Source of the DNA: Verrucomicrobia bacterium UBA1211
Lineage (GTDB): Bacteria; Verrucomicrobiota; Kiritimatiellia; RFP12; UBA1067
Reading direction: 5' to 3'
DNA length: 40,839 bases
Assembly (NCBI GenBank): GCA_002309585.1
Contig: DBXN01000003.1
Span: 1-40,839, forward strand
Of the stretch, positions 16,889 through 24,994 are shown in pieces (within the stretch, counting starts at the first letter, position 1; each line of letters starts with the position of its first letter). The notes below the pieces were generated by a model. It had not been told where the DNA came from and did no database searches. It saw only the letters and a list, made by a program, of their open reading frames with translations. The position numbers were made by a program, and so were the translations under genes.

Positions 16889-17362
16889 ATGAGATTGTCC
16901 AAACTTGCATTGTCGCTGACGGAATCCGAACTGAACACGATGCTTCAGACCGCCCTCGCCCGGATGGCGGATACGCCGGAAGGGGAGAAGCTGTCGAAGA
17001 TCAAGAACCCGGAGGTTGTGCTGTCGGGAGATGTGCTGTGCTTCCGGTGCAAGGCGACCATGATGGGGGTGATCCCGGTTCCGGTTGAGGCGCAGATCCA
17101 TCTCGCTCCGGCGCGGGATGGGTCCGCCATCGCGCTCACGCTGAAGAAGGTTTCAATGGCGATGTTCGGCGGCGAGATGGCCGCCGGGCCGCTGATGCAG
17201 CAACTCGCCGGGTACATCGGCGACAAACCCGGTCTCAGCGTGGAGGGGGCCACGCTGACGATCGCGTTGGATGTCATCAGCCGTTCCCGCGGGATTGATC
17301 TCGCGGGGCGGCTGAACACGCTGGGTGTGGCGCAGGGCGCGTTGGAGCTGGATTTCTCCTAG
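16889..17362 (+). CDS. Uncharacterised 157-residue protein
   Basis: Starts at 16889, with GGGAGG about 11 bases upstream, and is 18 bases after the SGNH gene, so the two are probably co-transcribed. The N-terminal half is helical (LTESELNTMLQTALARM). The rest alternates beta-like stretches with Gly/Ala (VVLSGDVLCFRCKATMMG, then VPVEAQIHLAP and ALTLKKVSM). The pattern of paired strands around short loops recalls small lipid-binding LmeA/DUF2993-like folds, but I cannot confirm this. There is no signal peptide and no catalytic motif. Two cysteines, in CFRC, could bind metal or form a disulfide. Confidence 0.7.
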   Translation: MRLSKLALSLTESELNTMLQTALARMADTPEGEKLSKIKNPEVVLSGDVLCFRCKATMMGVIPVPVEAQIHLAPARDGSAIALTLKKVSMAMFGGEMAAGPLMQQLAGYIGDKPGLSVEGATLTIALDVISRSRGIDLAGRLNTLGVAQGALELDFS

Positions 17363-17397
17363 CGTCCGGCATCGGACACCTGTCCGGTCGGTTTAAG

Positions 17398-17423
17398 ACG
17401 GGAAAGCCCTTAGGCCTTCCCGT
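17398..17423 (-). terminator. Hairpin at the end of aroA (possible terminator)
   Basis: An 11-bp stem, 17398-17408 with 17413-17423, with the aroA stop codon in the 4-base loop. The single imperfect pair is G-U on the minus-strand transcript but A-C on the plus strand, so the structure favours the aroA mRNA. No T-tract follows, so termination may be weak. It lies between convergent genes. Confidence 0.5.
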
Positions 17424-18735
17424 GAAAATAATCATTGATGCCGAGGGCGTTCAGCGTCTCCACGAAATTCGGGAAGGAGTCGATGAGCACCTCGGCGTGA
17501 TTGACGATGACCGGGGTTGACGCCGTCAGGCCCGCGATCGCCAGCGCCATCGCCAGACGGTGGTCGCCGCAGGCGTCACACCGGCCGCCTTTAAGCTGTC
17601 CGCCGGTGATGGTCATGCCGTCTGAGTGTTCTTCGATCTCTGCGCCGATCCGTCTTAATTCGCGGCAGAGGTTCGCAATCCGGTCAGTTTCCTTGTAACG
17701 GAGTTCCGCCGCGTCGTGAATGGTGGTTTTCCCCTTGGCGAAACAGGCCGCGATGGCGAGGGCGGGAACCTCATCGATCATCCGGACGACAATCGGCCCC
17801 TGAAGGTGAATGCCGTGCAGCGGGGCCGATGTGATGTGCAGGTCGCCGATCGGCTCGCCGTAAAGGGTTTGCGGATTCTCGATCTTGATGTAGGCGCCCA
17901 TGACGCGCAGCGCGTCGAGCAGGCCGGTTCGGGTCGGATTCAGGCCGATGTTCCGGATGACGATCGACGAATCGGGGCGAAGCAAGGCCGCGACGATCAG
18001 AAACGCCGCGGAGGAGATGTCGCCCGGAAGGGTGATCGTCAGCGGGGAGAGAGGCTTGTCGAGCGGCGCGATCTGGATGGTGGGCGGCGCGATCACCCGG
18101 ATCTTGGCGCCCATCGCCGAGAGCATCCGTTCCGTGTGGTCGCGGGAGGGACTCGGCTCGGTGATGGTGGTGACGCCATTTGCGGCGAGCGCGGCAAGGA
18201 TCAGGCATGATTTGACCTGCGCGCTCGCGATGTTCATGGTGTAGGTGATGGCATGGAGCGGCTTGTCCGGCTTGCGGCTCGGGAAGGTCATCGGGGCGCA
18301 GCCGTTGGGGGTGGCGATCAATTCGCCCATCAACCGCAGCGGTTCCGTCACGCGGGCCATCGAGCGTCTGCGGAGGATCGGTGAGCCGTCCAGCGTCCCG
18401 CCTGTGCCGGAGGCGGCCAGCGCGCCGGCCAGCATCCGGATGGTGGTTGCGGAATTCTTGCAGTCCAGATGTTTGGAGGGTTTGGTGAGCCCGTGGAGTC
18501 CGCGGCCGACCACCGTCAGTTTCCCGTCTTCCAGATGCCATTCGACCCCCAGCTGGGAGAGGGCGGTCAGCATTGTCCGCGTGACGCCGGCATCGGGGAA
18601 ATTGTTGATTTCGCTGGTCCCTTCCGCGAGGGCGGAAAAGAGAGCGGCCCGGAGGGCGAGCGATTTGTCGCCCGGCAGGGTCATGCTCCCTGAGAGGGGT
18701 TTGTGCGCGGCGAGCGAGAGATTGAGGCTTTCCAT
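17410..18735 (-). CDS. aroA: 3-phosphoshikimate 1-carboxyvinyltransferase (EPSP synthase)
   Basis: A 441-residue enzyme of normal length; AGGAG is 10 bases upstream of the ATG. It makes EPSP from shikimate-3-phosphate and phosphoenolpyruvate in the shikimate pathway. Visible landmarks are LPGDKS (Lys24), SAQVKS, SRDHTER, MIDEVPALA, ELRYKETDR and GDHRLAM, so the catalytic and substrate-binding residues are mostly present. Two positions differ from the E. coli-type consensus. The loop normally N-A/S-G-T reads N-S-A-T with Ala96, and the D-x-S-L-x-x-R-P-M segment is DGSPILRRRSM. Ala at this position is also found in class II, CP4-like enzymes. It is 35 bases after rpoN and probably in one transcript with it. 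Confidence 0.94.
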   Translation of the reverse strand: MESLNLSLAAHKPLSGSMTLPGDKSLALRAALFSALAEGTSEINNFPDAGVTRTMLTALSQLGVEWHLEDGKLTVVGRGLHGLTKPSKHLDCKNSATTIRMLAGALAASGTGGTLDGSPILRRRSMARVTEPLRLMGELIATPNGCAPMTFPSRKPDKPLHAITYTMNIASAQVKSCLILAALAANGVTTITEPSPSRDHTERMLSAMGAKIRVIAPPTIQIAPLDKPLSPLTITLPGDISSAAFLIVAALLRPDSSIVIRNIGLNPTRTGLLDALRVMGAYIKIENPQTLYGEPIGDLHITSAPLHGIHLQGPIVVRMIDEVPALAIAACFAKGKTTIHDAAELRYKETDRIANLCRELRRIGAEIEEHSDGMTITGGQLKGGRCDACGDHRLAMALAIAGLTASTPVIVNHAEVLIDSFPNFVETLNALGINDYFHGKA

Positions 18736-18770
18736 AGTCGCGATTCTCCTGTTTGCGTTGTCCGATACCG

Positions 18771-20264
18771 TTACGTTCTCCGCCGTTCGTATGCGGGCGG
18801 GATTTTCAAAATGCCCCGATACTTGTTGATGGTCCGCCGGGCAACTTTGAATCCCTGTTCGGCCAGCTTTTTCTCGATCGCCTGATCGGAAAGCGGCGCG
18901 GTGGGGTCCTCGGCGTCAACAAGATCCCTGATGAGTTTCTGGATCGACTTGTTGGAAACCGTCATTCCGTCCTGGCCCATAATGCCGGGTGTGAAGAAGT
19001 ATTTCATCTCGAACACGCCGATCGGGGTCCGCATATACTTGTTGGCGACCGTCCGGCTGACAGTGGTCTCATGGACATTGACCTTCTGCGCGACGGACGC
19101 CATCGTCATGGGCTTCAGGGCCTTGACCCCCTGCGTGAAGAATTCGGTCTGGGCATCCACGATGGTCTGCGCGATTTTCCGGATGGTTTCCTGGCGTTGC
19201 TCGATGCTTTTGACAAAGAAGTTCGCGGAGCGGATCTTCTCCCGGATGTAGGATTTGGTCTCTGCGGAGACGGATGGATCCTGAAGCATCCGCTCATGAA
19301 GTTTGCTGATGTGGATATGGGGCAAGAGCCGGTCCTCGACCTGGGCGATGTAACGGCCGTTTTTCTTGACGACAAACACCTCCGGTTCGACATACCGCTG
19401 TTCCGTCTCTTCGAACTGGAGGCCGGGACGGGGATCGAGCGAGGTGACCTGTTTGATGACTTGCGCCAGTTCCTCGCGGTTCAGATGGAGCGCCTTGCAG
19501 AGGAACTTCTCGTCATGGGCCGCAAGCTTGTCCAGATACTTGTCGATGAGCAGTCGGATCTCATCCTCCCACGGCGAATCCTCAAAGCGGTCCATTTGCA
19601 GCAACAGGCATTCGCGAAGGGTTCGGGCCCCGACGCCCGGCGGCGCGATCCGCTGGATCGTTTTCAGGATCGCCAGGATCTCGCGTTCGCTCTTCCCGGA
19701 GATCATGACGATATCGGGAAGACTTCCGGTAAAGTATCCGTTCCGGTCGATATCGCCGATGAGAGTGGTCGCCACCTCGTAATCGCTGCCGCTCAGCGTG
19801 GTCAGGTGAAGCTGTTCGAGCAGATAGTCCTGGAGTGAGACCTTCTGGCGGATGGAGTCGAACCGGTATTGCCGTTTCTCTTCCGCGTCAGCGAGGGAGT
19901 CCGCATTCTGGAGGTTCTGGAGGAAGTAGTCGCTGCCGTCGTCATGGATCCGGAGGATGCCATCAACCGTCGGGTCGAAATTCATCGCCTCTTCCGTGTC
20001 CGACGGCTTCGGTTCATCCGGAGTGGGGTCCCCCTCGAAATAGTCGGTGCCCCTTCCCGCGCCGCTGGGCGCCTCGAAAGAGGGAATCGCGACTTCGGCC
20101 GGATCGGACATCTCCAGCGTCGGGTTGGTCTCCATTTCTTTGGTGATTACCTCCCGGAGCTCCATGACCGGCATCTGAAGCATCTCAAGGGATTGGCGCA
20201 TTTGGGGAGCGAGCGTCATCATCTGACGCTGCTCTTGCGATATTTTCAGTCCCAAATTGGCCAT
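18771..20264 (-). CDS. rpoN: RNA polymerase sigma-54 factor RpoN
   Basis: A 497-residue protein; the ATG at 20264 has GGGGAG 6 bases upstream, unlike a longer frame to 20300. Region I is the Gln/Leu-rich N-terminus (LGLKISQEQRQMMTLAPQM) that contacts bacterial enhancer-binding proteins. Region II is acidic (about 55-110). Region III contains the core-binding domain, a helix-turn-helix and, near the C-terminus, the RpoN box ARRTINKYR (canonical ARRTVAKYR), which reads the -24 element. It directs activator-dependent transcription. No enhancer-binding protein, hpf or PTS-Ntr gene, its usual neighbours, is present; aroA follows instead. Confidence 0.96.
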   Translation of the reverse strand: MANLGLKISQEQRQMMTLAPQMRQSLEMLQMPVMELREVITKEMETNPTLEMSDPAEVAIPSFEAPSGAGRGTDYFEGDPTPDEPKPSDTEEAMNFDPTVDGILRIHDDGSDYFLQNLQNADSLADAEEKRQYRFDSIRQKVSLQDYLLEQLHLTTLSGSDYEVATTLIGDIDRNGYFTGSLPDIVMISGKSEREILAILKTIQRIAPPGVGARTLRECLLLQMDRFEDSPWEDEIRLLIDKYLDKLAAHDEKFLCKALHLNREELAQVIKQVTSLDPRPGLQFEETEQRYVEPEVFVVKKNGRYIAQVEDRLLPHIHISKLHERMLQDPSVSAETKSYIREKIRSANFFVKSIEQRQETIRKIAQTIVDAQTEFFTQGVKALKPMTMASVAQKVNVHETTVSRTVANKYMRTPIGVFEMKYFFTPGIMGQDGMTVSNKSIQKLIRDLVDAEDPTAPLSDQAIEKKLAEQGFKVARRTINKYRGILKIPPAYERRRT

Positions 20265-20318
20265 TTCGTTCTCCCCAAACACCCGTAAGGCATTTTTCAT
20301 GCCATTTGTCAGCTTCGT

Positions 20319-20346
20319 ATTGTATATGAGTGCGGGCCGAAAGCAA
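20319..20346 (-). promoter_or_regulatory. Sigma-70-type promoter of rpoN-aroA
   Basis: On the minus strand TTGCTT (complement of 20341-20346), a 16-base spacer and TACAAT (complement of 20319-20324). The transcription start is near 20312, about 48 bases before the rpoN ATG. Confidence 0.6.
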
Positions 20347-20380
20347 GCATAGAATAACGGGGAACGGGGAATGAGGCAAT

Positions 20381-20401
20381 CCGGGTTATCCGGATAACCG
20401 G
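20381..20401. repeat. Palindrome between divergent rpoN and DUF6067 genes
   Basis: A perfect 16-bp palindrome, GGTTATCCGGATAACC (20384-20399), extended by CC/GG with one extra G. It sits among CCGG boxes spaced 8-9 bases apart (20381, 20390, 20398, 20407). It may be an operator for the divergent promoters or part of the octamer-repeat family described in the findings. Confidence 0.45.
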
Positions 20402-20478
20402 AAAATCCGGCAGGGACGATGGCGGGACGAGAACAAGAGATCCCAGCCGGCCGATCGCATGATGGGGCGGAAGATCAA

Positions 20479-20507
20479 TTGAAATGGGACATGGGTTATG
20501 GTAAACT
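20479..20507 (+). promoter_or_regulatory. Promoter placed directly before the DUF6067 start codon
   Basis: TTGAAA at 20479-20484, a 17-base spacer and TAAACT at 20502-20507, with only 7 bases between the -10 box and the ATG at 20515. Transcription would start at or next to the ATG, giving a leaderless or nearly leaderless mRNA, consistent with the absence of a ribosome site. Confidence 0.5.
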
Positions 20508-20514
20508 CGAAAAC

Positions 20515-23500
20515 ATGAAAACATTCAAGAGCGTGTTGATGTTTTGGGTTGCAGGTGCGGTTTTGGGTTCGTTCGGACGGACGTTTACCTGGGATGCGTC
20601 CCAAGATGGGCGGTTGATGTCGGATACGGCGGATACGGTTCTGTTTAAGGATGTGAATCTCTCGGCGTGCCGGTTGGAGGGTTGCTGGTTCAACAAGGGA
20701 CGGCGGATTCGCGCGAACGGCACCCCCGCGATGTGCAACGGCAGGGGGTCTGTCCGCCATGTCAGCCGAAACCCGGATGCCCAGACGCTGGAGGCGCAGT
20801 GTCAGGTCTTCGATGACGGTTGGACCAAATGCGTGAAACTGCGGTTGAGCCAGAAGGGGAACGATGTCGTCGGGCGTATCCTGTATGCACGGTACTGTAC
20901 GGTCCGCCATGCGGATAAGGTGGGGGAAAACTTTGATACGCTTACCCCCGTCGCCCAGCAGCCGGTTTATGCGGTGCGGCCGGATGGCCGGGCCACGGAC
21001 GGATACAATGTCGATTGGCTGGTCCTTCGGGAGACCGGTTCGGCGGAGGACAATATTCCCGAACCGACCGATGGCGCGATGCCCGAAGATGATGTCATGG
21101 CCTGGATGGAAAATTGCGTTGACCCCGATCTCTGGGCCGCCTACCGGAAGGCCCATCCCGCGCCATTCCATCTTTTCGGCGAAGACCGCCACTATGCTGT
21201 GCGCAACGATATCTTTCCGGCGCACTGGCTCGCCAAAGGAAACCACGCGGCGGAGGGCTTCAAGGGAAATGCCCAGCCCGGTGAGTTCTATCCATTCCAG
21301 ATCTGCGTTGTTTCTGAGACCGCCCGTTCGCTCCGCTGGCGCGCGGAGACATCCCTCCATGTGACGTACATTACTCCCGAACGGTGTGCCGTTCGGGCGA
21401 AGGGTGTCAAGCCGATCTGGGTGATGGTAGATATCCCGAAAGACGCCGCTGGAAAGAGCCTCGGCGGGGTCGTCCACATTGAGGATGTGACGAGCGGGGA
21501 ATCGCGTGCGCTCCCGTTCACAATCGCGGTGAAAGGCGCGGTGCTGGAGGATGGCGGAATTTCCGACGCCTGGCGGTTGTCCCGGCTGAAGTGGCTGGAA
21601 TCGGAGATTGGGCGCGAGCCCTCCGTGACGAAGCCCTATTCGCCGGTGACGGTCGATGAGGCCTCCCGCACGGTGAGGATCCTCGGCCGTGATCTCATTC
21701 TCGGAGAGGACGGTCTGCCCGTCCAGATCGTTTCCCATTTCAACGGTTCCAATACCCGCATCACCGATGACGGATTCGGCCTGCTCGCCAAGCCGTTTTC
21801 CTTCACGCTGGCGGGGCAGGGTGTCGTTCCGCCTTCCGCCGCCACCTTCGCGTTCACGCGGCTGGATCCCGTGTGCGCGTCATGGCGCGCCGAGAGCGTC
21901 TGCGGCACGGTGCGGCGGATTGTCGAGGGGCGGATCGATTTTACCGGGACCGGTTTCTTCCGTGTCCGGCATGAGGGGGAGCGGGTCAAAGCGGCCTCTT
22001 TGGAGATCCGCATGCCTGCGGAGCATGCCCGTTACATGGAGGGATTGGGACGGAATGGCGGTGTTTTCGCGGAAGGTGCCGTCACGCAAATGTGGAACAC
22101 GGCGGTCAACCGTGATGCGGTGTGGCTGGGGCGTGTGAACGGTGGACTGGCCGTGCGTTTCAAAGGCGCGAACTATCGCCGGCCGCTCATCAACGCCTAC
22201 TATGCGTGGCGGCCGCTCATCCTTCCTGAAAGCTGGTCGGCGGGCGGTGGCGCGATCACCGTTACGAAAACCGGCGGCGAGGCGGTTGTCCGCGCGGGAG
22301 GAAGCGGTGCGCCCGCCGGGGCGGAGTGGAATTTCGATCTCTTCATCACGCCGTTCCATCCGCTCGACATGAAAGCGCATCTGGGTGACCGTTATCACCA
22401 TCTCGGCCAGCGGCAAAGCGCGCTGAACACCGATCTCTTCCGCAAGGAGGGCGCGACGGTCCTGAACCTGCATCACAACACGGTCTGGAACCCGTACATC
22501 AACTATCCGTACAACGATGACGGGGGACCGCTGCTTAAGAAGGCTATCCGCGATGCGCATGATGCGGGGCTGCTGCTGAAGATCTACTACACGACGCGCG
22601 AACTCACGCAGAATCTGCCTGAGTTTTTCGCGTTGAAGTCGCTTGACGGCGAGGTGTTGCTCCAGCGCGACCCGTCGGTTCCGGGGTGGCCGATCACGAA
22701 CCGGGGCGGCCCGCATGCGTGGCTGCGGGATCACGTGGGGATGGATATCCTGCCGGCCTGGCGGGAAAATGTGCGGTTCTCCGCCTATCCCAACCGTCTG
22801 GATCTGGCGGTGATCACGACGCCCGACACCCGTTGGGACAACTTCTATCTCGCTGGACTGGATTATCTCGTGCGTGAATACGGCATCGATGGTCTCTACA
22901 TCGACGATACGGCCCTCACAGGCGTGTCGATGCAACGCGCCCGGCGGATTCTCGACCGAGACGGCAAACGCCGCCTGGTGGATAACCACTCGTGGAACCA
23001 TCACAACCCGCTCGCCGGAAGCGGGAGCACCAATCTCGCCTTTCTCGATCTTTATCCCTATTTCGACCTCCTTTGGCGCGGCGAGGGTTTTTCAAATAAC
23101 ACCCCGCCGGACTTCTGGCTGATGGAGCGTTCCGGAATTGCCTTCGGCATTCCGGGTGAGATGCTGGGACGCGGCGATCCCTTCCGGGGGTTGCTTTTCG
23201 GCATGACCGACCGCCTGGGCTGGGGCGGCAATCCGACTGGACTTTGGCGTTTCTTTGACGAAACCCGCTTGGTTGACGCAGAACTGGTGGGATGGTGGGA
23301 CGAGGCGAATCCCGTTTCCGTCACCGGGGCGCCCGATGTCAAGGCGAGCGTGTGGAAGGGCGCGGCGTGCACGGTGCTGGTCATCGCGAATTTCGCCAAC
23401 GAGCCGCGCACGGCCACCTTTGCGTTTGATCAGGCGAAACTCGGTTTCGACGGTGCGCAAGCCGGGTGGGAACATCCCGCGATCGCGCATGTGCAGGAGG

Positions 23501-23580
23501 CCGGTTCGGCACCTGATTTCAAATCGCCTGTCGCGCTTCCCGCCAATGGCGGTTTCATTCTGGTTGCAAGGAAACGGTAA
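20515..23580 (+). CDS. Large secreted DUF6067-type glycoside hydrolase
   Basis: A 1021-residue protein with an N-terminal signal peptide (about 1-22) and no cytoplasmic features. The N-terminal 500 residues are beta-rich. The C-terminal half is a predicted TIM barrel: IDGLYIDDT at 791-799 carries the candidate catalytic Asp pair. This is followed by the family-typical stretches VDNHSWNHHNP, DLYPYFDLLWRGEGF and SGIAFGIPGEMLGRGDPF, and a short beta-domain closes the protein (VLVIANFANEPRTATFAF). These match my memory of DUF6067, related to GH123-type proteins; the substrate is not established. It begins a three-gene plus-strand unit with a CE15-like esterase and a GH-A glycosidase. Confidence 0.8.
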   Translation: MKTFKSVLMFWVAGAVLGSFGRTFTWDASQDGRLMSDTADTVLFKDVNLSACRLEGCWFNKGRRIRANGTPAMCNGRGSVRHVSRNPDAQTLEAQCQVFDDGWTKCVKLRLSQKGNDVVGRILYARYCTVRHADKVGENFDTLTPVAQQPVYAVRPDGRATDGYNVDWLVLRETGSAEDNIPEPTDGAMPEDDVMAWMENCVDPDLWAAYRKAHPAPFHLFGEDRHYAVRNDIFPAHWLAKGNHAAEGFKGNAQPGEFYPFQICVVSETARSLRWRAETSLHVTYITPERCAVRAKGVKPIWVMVDIPKDAAGKSLGGVVHIEDVTSGESRALPFTIAVKGAVLEDGGISDAWRLSRLKWLESEIGREPSVTKPYSPVTVDEASRTVRILGRDLILGEDGLPVQIVSHFNGSNTRITDDGFGLLAKPFSFTLAGQGVVPPSAATFAFTRLDPVCASWRAESVCGTVRRIVEGRIDFTGTGFFRVRHEGERVKAASLEIRMPAEHARYMEGLGRNGGVFAEGAVTQMWNTAVNRDAVWLGRVNGGLAVRFKGANYRRPLINAYYAWRPLILPESWSAGGGAITVTKTGGEAVVRAGGSGAPAGAEWNFDLFITPFHPLDMKAHLGDRYHHLGQRQSALNTDLFRKEGATVLNLHHNTVWNPYINYPYNDDGGPLLKKAIRDAHDAGLLLKIYYTTRELTQNLPEFFALKSLDGEVLLQRDPSVPGWPITNRGGPHAWLRDHVGMDILPAWRENVRFSAYPNRLDLAVITTPDTRWDNFYLAGLDYLVREYGIDGLYIDDTALTGVSMQRARRILDRDGKRRLVDNHSWNHHNPLAGSGSTNLAFLDLYPYFDLLWRGEGFSNNTPPDFWLMERSGIAFGIPGEMLGRGDPFRGLLFGMTDRLGWGGNPTGLWRFFDETRLVDAELVGWWDEANPVSVTGAPDVKASVWKGAACTVLVIANFANEPRTATFAFDQAKLGFDGAQAGWEHPAIAHVQEAGSAPDFKSPVALPANGGFILVARKR

Positions 23581-23620
23581 AGTGCTCCCGTTGGGAACGG
23601 TGTGAAAGAGGGGAATAACG

Positions 23621-24946
23621 ATGAAATGCATGGAAAGAATCCTTCTGGTTGGCCTCATGGGCCTCTGTTCCGGATCCGCGTTCGCCGCCCGTCCGGATTA
23701 TGACAAGCCGAACTACGATGTCTCGAAGATCGCCCCGTATACGCTGGAGGATCCGCTGACGTTCGTGGACGGCGGGAAGGTGGCGTCTCCGGCGGCTTGG
23801 GCGCGCCGGCGCCGTGAGATTCTGGAGATCTTCGCGAAGCAGATGTTTGGCGAGGAGCCGCCCAAGCCGGAGGCGTTTGTCGCCGAGAAATGGGAAGAGG
23901 GGGTGACGCTCGCCGGGTTCGGCATCCGCCGCCAGTACCGCACGTGGTTCAGGCGGGACAAGAGCGGGCCGGCGATCGATTGGCTGGTGCTGATCCCGCG
24001 CCACGGAAAGCGGCCGGCGCCGCCGATCATCTTTCTCAACTACAGCGGCAACCATGAACTGGTCCGCGACAAGCAGGTGACCATTCCCGACATGTGGCTT
24101 CCGTTCCGTCCCGGCAACAAGCCGCACGAGGAGATGCGCGGCCGGTATGAGGACATGAACAGCGTCGAGTTCGTCTTTCCCGCCCACATGCTGCTCGCGC
24201 GGGGATACGCCGTCATCACCGCCTGCTACGCGCAGGTCTCGCCCGACGTGAGCCCCAACGCCGACGGGTCGATCCCGGCCGGCAAGCCTTCGCCCTGGAC
24301 GGGCGTGTTCGAGTTGTGGCCGGCGCGCGATCCGGGGCGGGATGACAACACGACCGCCATCGGCGCGTGGGCGTGGGCCCTCTCGCGCGGGCTGGATCTG
24401 GCCGGGACGATTCCCGAGATCGATGCCGGGAAGGCGATCGCCGCCGGCTATTCGCGGCTTGGGAAGACGGCGTTGCTCGCCGCCGCGCGGGATGAGCGGT
24501 TCGCCGCCTGCGTGCCCAACCAGACCGGCGGTGGGGGCTGCCCGCTCGCGAAACGCGACTTCGGAGAGAATATCGCGACCGAGATGCGCGCGTTCCGCCA
24601 CTGGTACTGCCCGGCGTACAAGAAGTTCGAGAAGGACCCCGCGACGCTGCTCACCTTCGACCAGCATCTGCTGCTCGCCGCGATCGCTCCCCGGAAACTC
24701 TTTGTCCAGGGGTATGATGAAAAGTGGTTCGACACCGAGGGCGAATATCTGGCCTGCCGGGCCGCCTCGCCGGTCTGGGTCTTTCTCGGCAAAGAGGGAT
24801 TGCCCGACAAGCCTTTCCCCGCCGATTACGACACCTCCTGTATGGGGCGGGATCTCGCCTATGTCCGCCGCACGGAGGGACACGGCTATTCGGCACACGA
24901 TTGGACGTGGCTGATGGATTTCTGCGACTCGCTTCAAACGGAATGA
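23621..24946 (+). CDS. Secreted CE15-like glucuronoyl methylesterase
   Basis: A 441-residue alpha/beta hydrolase, 40 bases after the previous gene, with AGAGGGG upstream of the ATG and a signal peptide (about 1-22). The nucleophile elbow is GYSRLGK, Ser278 (CE15 signature G-x-S-R-x-G-K). It is followed by the family segment DERFAACVPNQTGGGG, the GYDEKWFDTEGEY region near 364, and the catalytic His421 six residues before the DW of HGYSAHDWTW. CE15 enzymes cleave the ester between 4-O-methyl-glucuronic acid side chains of xylan and lignin alcohols. Domain length and motif order fit bacterial CE15 well. It supports a plant cell-wall target for the whole unit. Confidence 0.88.
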   Translation: MKCMERILLVGLMGLCSGSAFAARPDYDKPNYDVSKIAPYTLEDPLTFVDGGKVASPAAWARRRREILEIFAKQMFGEEPPKPEAFVAEKWEEGVTLAGFGIRRQYRTWFRRDKSGPAIDWLVLIPRHGKRPAPPIIFLNYSGNHELVRDKQVTIPDMWLPFRPGNKPHEEMRGRYEDMNSVEFVFPAHMLLARGYAVITACYAQVSPDVSPNADGSIPAGKPSPWTGVFELWPARDPGRDDNTTAIGAWAWALSRGLDLAGTIPEIDAGKAIAAGYSRLGKTALLAAARDERFAACVPNQTGGGGCPLAKRDFGENIATEMRAFRHWYCPAYKKFEKDPATLLTFDQHLLLAAIAPRKLFVQGYDEKWFDTEGEYLACRAASPVWVFLGKEGLPDKPFPADYDTSCMGRDLAYVRRTEGHGYSAHDWTWLMDFCDSLQTE

Positions 24947-24994
24947 CCTCTCTCGGGGAGATGGATGTCCGGAAAGGTATTGGAGGAAATGATG

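Noticed and set aside
20265..20514. Sigma-54 (-24/-12) promoter near rpoN
   Set aside because: No GG-N10-GC arrangement close to the TGGCAC...TTGC consensus was seen; the sigma-70-type promoters explain both starts.
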